In this document: piece after piece, positions 13,163 to 19,177 of the stretch
Layout of the letters: every line of letters begins with the position of its first letter
How positions within the stretch are numbered: the first letter of the stretch is position 1
Origin: a virus
IMG/VR virus record: IMGVR_UViG_3300006880_000005
Span: 1-52,803 of that record
Reading direction: 5' to 3' (one strand)
DNA: 52,803 nt
Translations under genes and position numbers: made by a program
The notes under the pieces: generated by a model
Told to the model about the DNA's origin: nothing
Seen by the model: only the letters and a program-made list of their open reading frames with translations
Databases searched by the model: none

Positions 13163-14137
13163 TCACCTGCGGGTCAACGGGCTGGTGATGTGTGTTCGCA
13201 AGTCGTCCGCATCCATCAAGTTGTACCCAGCAGTCTCCCGAAAATGCTTGTGTCCCAACTGACGGCGCAGAATATCAGCATAGATGCTCCCCGGATGTAG
13301 TTTGGTGAAGTGAGTAGTAAACGCCCGGCGTAAATCATGGCAACCTTGAATCCGATCATCCAAACCGGCTCGACTGGCCGCAACCTTGACAATCTTGTAC
13401 AGGGCGATAGCGGCCAGTCGTTGCCCGTCATGTTTGCGTCGAAAAATCGGGCCGGTGTCAATGCCGGATTCTACCAGATGACACGCCAAATAGGACATGG
13501 TGACGGAATCAAGCGCAACTTGACGCTTACCGCTCCGGTTGGCTTTGGTGCGCTTGCCGGTTATGTCTGCCAGTCCAGTCCCATCAGCGCAGAACGCTAT
13601 ATGTTCTACATCCAACCGGGCGCATTCGGTACGCCGCAATCCCGCGCCGATGAACAAGGCCAGGATCGCTTGATTTCTTGCCGGCGCGATGGATTGTCCT
13701 GCGCATTCCATCAAGCGCTCAAGCTGGGCCAGCGTGGTCGCTATTCGCCTGGTCGACTCGCCATCGGGCGCGGGAAACCACATGCGACAATTGACGCCGA
13801 TCCGGTTGGTGTCAAAGGCCCATTTCAGAGCGGAGCGCAAAACCCGCATCGCATTGTAACGAGTGCTGTAGGCTAGTGGCTTCTTTCGCTTGCTCGGGAC
13901 GGTGCGCAAGTGGAGTTCAAAAGCGGAGCATAGAGAGGGTGTTAATCGCCAGTTGCGGATCGGACCAACACATTCCCACCATTGCCGAAAGTAAAGCAGC
14001 TTTTCGCGATAGCCCGATATGGTGTAGGCATCGCATGAAAGTGAGCAATGTTGTAACCAGCGGTCAAGCAAATCGCCAAGACGCCTACCGTCAATCGCAT
14101 CTTCATCGGGATCAAGACGGATCTCATAAACGCTCAT
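13163..14137 (-). CDS. int: Tyrosine recombinase / integrase
   Basis: 324 aa. N-terminal SAM-like domain at about 20-115. The catalytic core shows GAGLRRTE (Arg168), a TGKRTK beta-hairpin region (Lys), HDLRR (His267, Arg270), LGHKH (His296) and the tyrosine in ETAGYN (Tyr305), so all catalytic residues appear present. Integrates and excises the phage at an att site. The start at 14137 has GAGGTGG upstream and overlaps the stop of a 20-codon leader reading frame. Orientation is convergent with cro. attP probably lies in the 14200-14597 gap, but I could not identify its core. Confidence 0.93.
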   Translation of the reverse strand: MSVYEIRLDPDEDAIDGRRLGDLLDRWLQHCSLSCDAYTISGYREKLLYFRQWWECVGPIRNWRLTPSLCSAFELHLRTVPSKRKKPLAYSTRYNAMRVLRSALKWAFDTNRIGVNCRMWFPAPDGESTRRIATTLAQLERLMECAGQSIAPARNQAILALFIGAGLRRTECARLDVEHIAFCADGTGLADITGKRTKANRSGKRQVALDSVTMSYLACHLVESGIDTGPIFRRKHDGQRLAAIALYKIVKVAASRAGLDDRIQGCHDLRRAFTTHFTKLHPGSIYADILRRQLGHKHFRETAGYNLMDADDLRTHITSPLTRR

Positions 14138-14196
14138 AGGCCACCTCGCCGGGGAGCAATGGAGACAACGGGGGCGGGGCCATCTGCAAAGAACAT
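14134..14196 (-). CDS. Possible 20-aa leader peptide of the integrase gene
   Basis: MFFADGPAPVVSIAPRRGGL with TGGAGG 6 nt before the ATG, a better ribosome-binding site than that of the integrase itself. Its TGA overlaps the integrase ATG (ATGA). It probably tunes integrase translation by coupling. There is no independent evidence that the peptide matters. Confidence 0.45.
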   Translation of the reverse strand: MFFADGPAPVVSIAPRRGGL

Positions 14197-14597
14197 AGAT
14201 GACCTCCATTTGTAAATAGGTTTGTTGGAAGGTCATCAAAATAACATCGCTTATCGAGGGGAGCAAAAAAGAGAGTTTACGACGATTGCGGTAACGAATG
14301 TAAAGAGCATGATCGTTTGCTTGCAACATTGTGAAATTTCTGTGAAGTCACCGTGACCCACATGAAAAGCCCCGCATCGGCAGTTGATACGGGGCACAGC
14401 AAATGGATAAACGAGGCGTACATGGTGGGGAAACATCGGGGACACTGGCTATAGGCAACACTCCTTTGATCATAAGGTCTTGTATGTTGCATATCCGGTG
14501 ACGACACTTTCCACCCTCCATCGTAGCACACTTTCCAGTAAATAGCATTAGAGATTTTCGTGATTGTCCGGCTTTTTTAATCTGGTACTCACAAATT
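14197..14597. other. 401-bp noncoding gap; candidate attP/regulatory region
   Basis: No convincing gene. It holds an inverted repeat GATGACCT (14198-14205) / AGGTCATC (14230-14237) around AT-rich sequence, the 11-bp palindrome GTCACCGTGAC (14347-14357) and a minus-strand terminator hairpin (14365-14395). An upstream source for a minus-strand transcript ending there is not obvious. Being next to the integrase, this is the likeliest place for attP. Confidence 0.45.
14365..14395 (-). terminator. Terminator-like hairpin, minus strand
   Basis: On the minus strand GCCCCGTATC (14395-14386) pairs with GATGCGGGGC (14378-14369) with one mismatch, followed by TTTT. It may end a short minus-strand RNA starting before 14600 or shield the integrase from readthrough. 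Confidence 0.6.
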
Positions 14598-14885
14598 ATG
14601 GACGATAAGGTTTATCAACGCCTACGTCTACATACGGAATCCTTACGATACATCGTTACGGACCTGGAAACTGTGTTAAGACTGGCTCAAGAACTTGAAC
14701 CCACCGGCGCAATCGAGAAACACGACACTGCCGGGACGCTGGCCGACGCCTTCGACAAGATGTTGACGCATATCGACAAGATACTAGAGAAGGTAATCAC
14801 CACACGCAGCCGAGTCGAACGGATGGCCAAATTGTGCAATCACGAGCTAGAATTCGCTGAAGCGGAAAAGAAGCACGGTAAATGA
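14598..14885 (+). CDS. Hypothetical helical protein, 95 aa
   Basis: MDDKVYQRLRLHTESLRYIV, then long amphipathic helices with heptad character (LETVLRLAQELEP, MLTHIDKILEKVITTRSRVERMA). It has no clear ribosome-binding site; the AT-rich region directly upstream is the likely promoter area, but no good consensus is seen. First gene of the rightward early block; its stop overlaps the next ATG (ATGA). Function unknown. Confidence 0.7.
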   Translation: MDDKVYQRLRLHTESLRYIVTDLETVLRLAQELEPTGAIEKHDTAGTLADAFDKMLTHIDKILEKVITTRSRVERMAKLCNHELEFAEAEKKHGK

Positions 14886-14962
14886 GTGACCAATCACAAT
14901 TCTTACTTGCCGTGTCGCTGCTGATCGGGCTGTGGTTGCTGGCTGAGGCGATGGGGCTATGA
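14882..14962 (+). CDS. 26-aa single-TM micro-protein
   Basis: MSDQSQFLLAVSLLIGLWLL AEAMGL: a polar N-terminus and one hydrophobic helix. It fits exactly between two ATGA overlaps, with the 95-aa gene and the methylase gene, so it is almost certainly translated. It could be a small regulator of a membrane protein or a toxin-like peptide; no family known to me. Confidence 0.55.
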   Translation: MSDQSQFLLAVSLLIGLWLLAEAMGL

Positions 14963-15543
14963 ATGCAGCACAAATGATCAACCAGACATCAGGTAGGGTC
15001 GAATACTACACACCCGCCAACATCATCGAGGCCGCACGCCGCACGATGGGCGGGATCGACCTGGACCCGGCCAGCAGTTACCGAGCAAACTTGATCGTGC
15101 GAGCTACAGACTATTTTACTGAACAAGACGACGCGTTAGGCCGGGTGTGGCGGGGCAGGGTGTGGATGAATCACCCGTTTGGCCGCCAGAGTAACCCGGC
15201 GTGGATCTTCAACCTCGTTGACCACTACCGCCGAGGGCTAGTCACACAAGCGTGCTGTATCACGTTCGCTTGCACCAGTGAAGAATGGTTCGGGCCGCTG
15301 TTTGATTATCCGATGTGTTTTCTCAGACCACGAACCAACTACATCGGGCCGGACGGTAAGACGGTGCGAGGTGTGACGAAAGGCTCAGTTGTAACCTACC
15401 TGGGGCCGCACTACACCGATTTCATGGAGAATTTCGAGCCACTTGGCAAGGTCGTCTTTCCGGCATCCATGTGGCGGCAAAGAGCACTCAACCACACTTG
15501 TGATCTGCGTGAGGCTGTGGAGATGGCAAAGGCATCCACATGA
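14959..15543 (+). CDS. Phage Dam-like N6-adenine methyltransferase
   Basis: 194 aa. YYTPANIIEAARRTMGGIDL DPASS matches the phage DNA N-6-adenine-methyltransferase (Dam, PF05869-type) family, with dDALGRVWRGRVWMNHPFGR where the family has MNPPY. The catalytic motif at 71-74 is NHPF instead of NPPY, an unusual second position. The enzyme would methylate adenine in phage DNA, protecting it from host restriction or marking replication. The start overlaps the upstream TGA and its stop overlaps the next ATG. Confidence 0.85.
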   Translation: MNAAQMINQTSGRVEYYTPANIIEAARRTMGGIDLDPASSYRANLIVRATDYFTEQDDALGRVWRGRVWMNHPFGRQSNPAWIFNLVDHYRRGLVTQACCITFACTSEEWFGPLFDYPMCFLRPRTNYIGPDGKTVRGVTKGSVVTYLGPHYTDFMENFEPLGKVVFPASMWRQRALNHTCDLREAVEMAKAST

Positions 15544-15761
15544 CCCCCGACGCCCGCCACTCTACCGCGCTATTCTTGTCCGCCGCGCTCGCACAAGCGC
15601 CCGGCTTGGCTGAGATGTTCCGTCGGTTGCATCCCGAGCAGGCGGAGATGGCAGCGGCATACCTGGCGGCGGTAGACCAAATGCGGAACTGGCACGATGG
15701 GCAGCGGGAGTTAGAGGTTGACGACGACGACCGAGAATATAACGGCGTGGCGGTGGCGTAG
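15540..15761 (+). CDS. Hypothetical 73-aa protein
   Basis: MTPDARHSTALFLSAALAQA, then an Ala-rich helical middle (FRRLHPEQAEMAAAYLAAVD) and an acidic end. Coupled to the Dam-like gene by ATGA. No family recognised. Confidence 0.7.
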   Translation: MTPDARHSTALFLSAALAQAPGLAEMFRRLHPEQAEMAAAYLAAVDQMRNWHDGQRELEVDDDDREYNGVAVA

Positions 15762-15836
15762 ATAACGTGAGGGGTAGCCGCGACACAGCAGGCATTGAAT
15801 GGGGCGGCCAAGTCGGGATGGGGAAAGCCTGACAAA

Positions 15837-15904
15837 CTGTGAAAATGTCGATTCGCTGTGAAAAGTGTCATTTTCATAGACAAACACTTGTTCACCTGTA
15901 AAAT
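15837..15904 (+). promoter_or_regulatory. Promoter with two upstream direct repeats
   Basis: TAGACA (15877-15882), 16-nt spacer, TAAAAT (15899-15904) is a good sigma70-type match. Just upstream are two direct repeats CTGTGAAAATGTC (15837-15849) and CTGTGAAAAGTGTC (15856-15869), the second continuing into TGAAAA...TTTTCA symmetry, likely sites for an unknown regulator. It serves the 34-aa gene and those after it. Confidence 0.6.
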
Positions 15905-15944
15905 CCGTACAATACCTGTGCAATCTTTGCGGAGACTTTGCACA

Positions 15945-16049
15945 ATGTGTGCCCAACCCGTCTTAATCGTCCTCGCCATCGGCATCACACTCGGTTTTGC
16001 GTTAACCGTGGCTGGCGCATGGTTGGGGAAGCATGGATTTTGGTACTGA
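15945..16049 (+). CDS. 34-aa single-TM micro-protein
   Basis: MCAQPVLIVLAIGITLGFAL then TVAGAWLGKHGFWY. GGAGA lies 9 nt before the ATG and a promoter about 40 nt upstream. One hydrophobic helix with an aromatic C-terminus. Function unknown. The following 160-bp gap has only a GGCGCC...GGCGCC hairpin (about 16085-16110). Confidence 0.55.
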   Translation: MCAQPVLIVLAIGITLGFALTVAGAWLGKHGFWY

Positions 16050-16212
16050 ATTCTCACCTCCCCCCACGGCCTGCAACCAGGCGGGCGCCAGTGAATAGCC
16101 GGTTGGCGCCGTAGCTTCTTCATCGCTACCTCCTCCTGGGCCGTAGTTGAGGCAACACCGGCAAGAACTCGACGTGTAGAGGGCTGTGGGGGAGTTGTAC
16201 AAAGGAATAACT

Positions 16213-16461
16213 ATGACGTGGGTTTATAGCGGAGATGTGACGCTGCCAGATGGGCGCATCGTGCATGGGCGAGTACTAGCATCAGTGGCCTACCACGAAG
16301 ACGATCTAGACATTGATGACGTCCAACTCGAATGGAAGGATGGTGACGAGTTGACTGCTGATGAGTTTAACGAGGTTGTAGGCGACAGTTATCTACATGA
16401 GTATGTAACTGACAAGTTGTGCGATGGCGCGCCGGAGCCTTACGAACCGGAACCTTACTGA
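16213..16461 (+). CDS. Hypothetical 82-aa acidic protein
   Basis: MTWVYSGDVTLPDGRIVHGR then a strongly acidic helical part ending PEPYEPEPY. The start at 16213 is preferred over one nine codons upstream because AAAGGAA sits at the right distance. Beta-rich N-terminal half. The low pI might suggest a DNA-mimic-like property, but this is weak. Confidence 0.7.
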   Translation: MTWVYSGDVTLPDGRIVHGRVLASVAYHEDDLDIDDVQLEWKDGDELTADEFNEVVGDSYLHEYVTDKLCDGAPEPYEPEPY

Positions 16462-16463
16462 CT

Positions 16464-16733
16464 ATGACTACCCTCACCCGCCGTCGATTCTTACGCTTTC
16501 TACCCGCCGTGGTTGCCGCGCCGCTTGCACAGTGGCCAACATCGGACCCGGCGCCAGAGCCAGAACCAGGCGCAGACACGGCATTAAATCTGACGTGGCG
16601 CATGACAATGGCAGAACTCGAGATCGTCGGACTCAAGGCAATGGACACCACACAAAACAGATGGTTGGACTATTTCGGCCACCGCATGCCCAACCCCGAA
16701 CAGTATCGACCGGAGAGACCGAGGCGAACATGA
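16464..16733 (+). CDS. Small protein with Tat-like signal, 89 aa
   Basis: MTTLTRRRFLRFLPAVVAAP LA is a twin-arginine-like export signal (RRxFL then a hydrophobic core), followed by a Pro/Glu linker and a ~50-residue domain ending PERPRRT. A phage-encoded Tat-type peptide is uncommon; alternatively it is an amphipathic basic N-terminus. Its stop overlaps the next ATG (ATGA). Confidence 0.6.
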   Translation: MTTLTRRRFLRFLPAVVAAPLAQWPTSDPAPEPEPGADTALNLTWRMTMAELEIVGLKAMDTTQNRWLDYFGHRMPNPEQYRPERPRRT

Positions 16734-17404
16734 CACCCGGCACACTTGTAAAATGGACGATGAACGGCGTCCCTCTCACCGGACGCATCGTCGCCAACGG
16801 TGGCGGCAAGGCGCAGGTAGCGGCCAACGGGAACACCTACGAGGTGGCTGCGAGGGAATTGCAAGTTGTCGTGGTTTGTCCAGGCTGTGACAAGCCATTC
16901 AGCCGGCGCCGAGTAGACCAGCACTACTGCTCAGATCGTTGTCGCCAGCGGGCGCGCAACGTTCGGCGTGCAAAGAAAGAACAGTCAACGCCCCGCCTGT
17001 GCCTACAGTGTGGCGAGGAAATCAGAGGAAAGAATCGGGCAAACAAACAGTTTTGTAGCACCAAATGCTACAGACTATCCAGGCCGGCAAACAGATGCGC
17101 AGCTTGTAATCAGCCGACAAAATCCAGAGGCGCCACCCACTGCCGAGCGTGCGCCGATGCCATTGACCGCTGCGATACCGATAATCTTGTATTCGCCGCA
17201 ATCGTTGACTACAAGCGACGGCATGACGGCAACACCCCCAGCGCCGGAGAGCTAGAACGCACGGCCCTTTGCACCAAAAAGACGGTGCAGATAGCGATAA
17301 CCCGGCTATCTGCCGCTGGGCGTATCCGGTTCCAGGGCACCGGCCCATATCGTGACATCATCATCCCTGGCGGCAAATGGACATTCGAGGAGCCCACACC
17401 GTGA
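16730..17404 (+). CDS. Multi-zinc-ribbon DNA-binding protein with winged-helix end
   Basis: 224 aa. After a ~40-residue beta-rich start come three Cys clusters: CPGCDKPFSRRR...YCSDRC, CLQCGEEI...FCSTKC and CAACNQ...CRAC, each a zinc-ribbon-like knuckle. Residues about 155-215 look like a winged helix (NTPSAGELERTALCTKKTVQ...RLSAAGRIRF). It is probably a DNA-binding regulator or replication accessory. The start is fixed by ATGA overlap; a longer in-frame upstream extension overlaps two other genes and is not used. Confidence 0.75.
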   Translation: MTPGTLVKWTMNGVPLTGRIVANGGGKAQVAANGNTYEVAARELQVVVVCPGCDKPFSRRRVDQHYCSDRCRQRARNVRRAKKEQSTPRLCLQCGEEIRGKNRANKQFCSTKCYRLSRPANRCAACNQPTKSRGATHCRACADAIDRCDTDNLVFAAIVDYKRRHDGNTPSAGELERTALCTKKTVQIAITRLSAAGRIRFQGTGPYRDIIIPGGKWTFEEPTP

Positions 17405-17652
17405 CCAAACTGACCATGCTCGAACAAGAGACGCTTGTAATGATGGTGGAGCATCCAGAGACGCAAGCCGAACTCGCCAAGCGATTTAGTGTGTCAAGGA
17501 TGACGCTACACAAGCGCATCCGGGGCATGTATGAGAAAACCAACACCGAGAATCCAGTGCAACTTGTGCGCTGGGCAATCGGCCAGGCCATCATCGTGGG
17601 CGCCGCCGCGCAGATCGCAGAACAATCGTTTCAAAAGGAGCCCACACCATGA
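17401..17652 (+). CDS. LuxR/GerE-type helix-turn-helix protein, 83 aa
   Basis: The GTG start overlaps the upstream TGA (GTGA). The protein is essentially a single HTH: TMLEQETLVMMVEHPETQAE LAKRFSVSRMTLHKRI RGMYEKTNTENPVQLVRWA, matching the GerE/LuxR DNA-binding fold without a sensor domain. It could regulate the early right operon. Its stop overlaps the next ATG. Confidence 0.75.
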   Translation: MTKLTMLEQETLVMMVEHPETQAELAKRFSVSRMTLHKRIRGMYEKTNTENPVQLVRWAIGQAIIVGAAAQIAEQSFQKEPTP

Positions 17653-17807
17653 CCCTACTCATCATCCTCTACGTCTTCGCCTCACTCATCGCCACGGTGG
17701 CGATTTTGGCGGCGTGTGTGGTGTCTGGTCAGGCTAAGAATTCTCTTTGTAATCGCGGTCAAGTTGATCGCAGGACATTTCGATCAAGTAGACCATCTCT
17801 TGGTTGA
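17649..17807 (+). CDS. 52-aa single-TM protein
   Basis: MTLLIILYVFASLIATVAIL AACVV then a polar tail. ATGA overlap with the HTH gene supports translation. Its last 25 codons overlap the 3' end of the opposing Arc-like gene. Membrane peptide of unknown role. Confidence 0.5.
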   Translation: MTLLIILYVFASLIATVAILAACVVSGQAKNSLCNRGQVDRRTFRSSRPSLG

Positions 17808-17907
17808 CCGACCGGCGATGACGTTCCGCCCACACCCGAACACGCTCATGAAGCTCGGGGGGCAAGGCCAGGGGATAACGTGATTTACTCTTGGGTTTCT
17901 TTTCCAT
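17734..17907 (-). CDS. Arc-type ribbon-helix-helix repressor, 57 aa
   Basis: MEKKPKSKSRYPLALPPELH ERVRVWAERHRRSVNQEMVY LIE: the RYPLALP strand and the SVNQEM helix are classic Arc/Mnt family features. The start at 17907 has AAAGGGAG upstream. It is encoded against the direction of the rightward operon, right beside a consensus promoter with repeated ACATCA sites, so it likely represses that promoter and possibly its own. Confidence 0.85.
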   Translation of the reverse strand: MEKKPKSKSRYPLALPPELHERVRVWAERHRRSVNQEMVYLIEMSCDQLDRDYKENS

Positions 17908-17942
17908 GATACTCCCTTTGACGTATTTTGCATATTTCCGAA

Positions 17943-18009
17943 ACATCATATTGACATCATATCGAATGTATGTTAGACTGACATCAGTATTAAATCACAG
18001 CGATGTGAT
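17943..18009 (+). promoter_or_regulatory. Replication-operon promoter with operator repeats
   Basis: TTGACA (17951-17956), 17-nt spacer, TAGACT (17974-17979). Three ACATCA repeats lie at 17943, 17954 and 17981, the first two extended to ACATCATAT, flanking and overlapping the promoter. The palindrome ATCACA-GCGA-TGTGAT (17994-18009) follows near the start of transcription. Likely targets of the adjacent Arc-like protein. Confidence 0.85.
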
Positions 18010-18017
18010 AAGCGTCA

Positions 18018-18180
18018 AACAGGGTGGCCCCCTGTTGCATAAGGCGCAGTTTCACCGGGCAAAAACCATACGGCTTTACTCGCTCCATTGTTGAAGGGTG
18101 AGCTTCAGACACAGGGACTAGCCATCTCTGACCGCCCGGTGGGTCTGAAGCGCAGCCTCCAGCAATGGAGTTTTTACTTT
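18018..18180 (+). other. Structured 5' leader with terminator/attenuator-like element
   Basis: The 250-nt leader of the replication operon folds into AACAGGG/CCCTGTT (18018-18036), then a nested structure: outer CTCCATTG/CAATGGAG (18083-18090 with 18163-18170) and inner perfect 9-bp GCTTCAGAC/GTCTGAAGC (18102-18110 with 18143-18151), followed directly by TTTTTACTTTT. A small alternative hairpin CTCCA-GCAA-TGGAG (18157-18170) competes with the outer stem, as in attenuators. The family is not recognised. Confidence 0.6.
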
Positions 18181-18234
18181 TGTGTCCAAGCGGCAATCTC
18201 GCCGCTGACAATAAACTTTCAGGAGATTCCAACA

Positions 18235-19107
18235 ATGTCCAACAAATTTAATCCCGCAGCCGTCGAAGGCATCGATCAGAACTTGCTCCCCAGCGATGGC
18301 CAGCAATTTCCAGTCATCTCGTTTCATTCTGGCGACCCCAAGATGAAGAAAGCCGGAGGTATCGAATACGGGGGCGGCTGGTTTATTGCCGAGGAGGGGG
18401 CACCCGCCGACATGACCGCCTATGGCTGGGCGCGAGACTCTTTCACGACCGCCAAGAGCGAAGAGGTCAAAGGCTTCTGGGCAACCAAGATCGACATCTC
18501 GGTTATCTGTGAACGCAAGCGTTGGCTGGTTGATGGCCAACCTTTCGCCTGGGATGATTACGAGAAAGCCAAGAAAGCCGGCGACACAACCCCGCGCGGC
18601 CATCAGCAGTATTTGGTGCTGCTCAAGGGCGCCGAAGATCTGGGACCATTCGTAATCGGTCTGCGCGGCCACGTGGGGATGTGCTTCAGCGGGTCCAAGA
18701 AATACAGCAGTACCGGCGTTTTGTCTTGCTTCAATCGAACGGTAATTGCCGCTGCCAACGCCATGACAAAGCCCTCCCGGTGGCACTGGCGCGCATTCTG
18801 GATTACCGTGGGCGCGGCCAAAACCGCCAAAGGCGAACCAGAATTTACCGAGGTTGGTATGGCTCCCAATACCACATCGATTGTCCTGCCCATCCCGCTG
18901 GGGTTACCCGAAAAGGCCAGCGAAGTCAACCTGGACGAATACTACGTTGGTGATGCGACGTTGCTAAAGATTAATCAGCTATTCACGGATCATCAGCCGT
19001 GGGCAACCGCTTGGGCCAGCTTTACCGGGCAGAAAACCAACGGTAAACCGGTGCCAGCTGGTGAGCCAGTCGTGACGGAAGACGAATTAGCCGAAATGGG
19101 CGTCTAA
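18235..19107 (+). CDS. Hypothetical 290-aa early protein (replication operon)
   Basis: MSNKFNPAAVEGIDQNLLPS; a soluble mixed alpha/beta sequence with many aromatic residues and ending in an acidic EDELAEMGV tail. The acidic C-terminal end and its place as first gene of a replication operon ahead of two helicases are reminiscent of single-stranded-DNA-binding proteins, but no OB-fold motif can be shown by eye, so the role is open. CAGGAGA precedes the start at 18235; an alternative TTG start upstream lies within the structured leader and is rejected. Confidence 0.75.
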   Translation: MSNKFNPAAVEGIDQNLLPSDGQQFPVISFHSGDPKMKKAGGIEYGGGWFIAEEGAPADMTAYGWARDSFTTAKSEEVKGFWATKIDISVICERKRWLVDGQPFAWDDYEKAKKAGDTTPRGHQQYLVLLKGAEDLGPFVIGLRGHVGMCFSGSKKYSSTGVLSCFNRTVIAAANAMTKPSRWHWRAFWITVGAAKTAKGEPEFTEVGMAPNTTSIVLPIPLGLPEKASEVNLDEYYVGDATLLKINQLFTDHQPWATAWASFTGQKTNGKPVPAGEPVVTEDELAEMGV

Positions 19108-19113
19108 AAAATG

Positions 19114-19148
19114 CCGCCTGATCTATGTGTACAGCATAGGTCAGGCGG
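19114..19148 (+). other. Strong intercistronic hairpin
   Basis: CCGCCTGATCTATG pairs with CATAGGTCAGGCGG (14 bp, one G-T pair) with a 7-nt loop, without a T-run. Between the 290-aa gene and the helicase gene; may set the 3' end of the first message or lower downstream expression. Confidence 0.65.
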
Positions 19149-19177
19149 GCTTAATGGTCGGGTAGACCGGAGGCATT

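Noticed and set aside
14277-14548. Minus-strand frames of 66-84 codons in the integrase upstream gap
   Set aside because: No ribosome-binding site, no plausible composition, and they cross a terminator hairpin.
15837-15869. CTGTGAAAA repeats as a replication origin
   Set aside because: Only two copies and placed at a promoter; the large palindrome at 23909 is a much better origin candidate.
15488-16123. Minus-strand 211-codon frame with a strong GAGGAGG ribosome-binding site and start MKKLRRQ
   Set aside because: It lies wholly opposite better-supported plus-strand genes (15540, 15945), has low-complexity Ser/Arg/Ala composition and no family resemblance; the good start signal is probably chance or part of a hairpin.
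16424-16729. 102-codon N-terminal extension of the zinc-ribbon protein
   Set aside because: Overlaps two other genes entirely and is Arg-rich noncoding in character; the ATGA start at 16730 is much better.
18018-18100. tRNA-like element in the leader
   Set aside because: No T-arm consensus or acceptor pairing could be drawn.
18088-18234. Upstream TTG extension of the 290-aa protein
   Set aside because: It would translate the structured leader, and a proper GGAGA site precedes the ATG at 18235.
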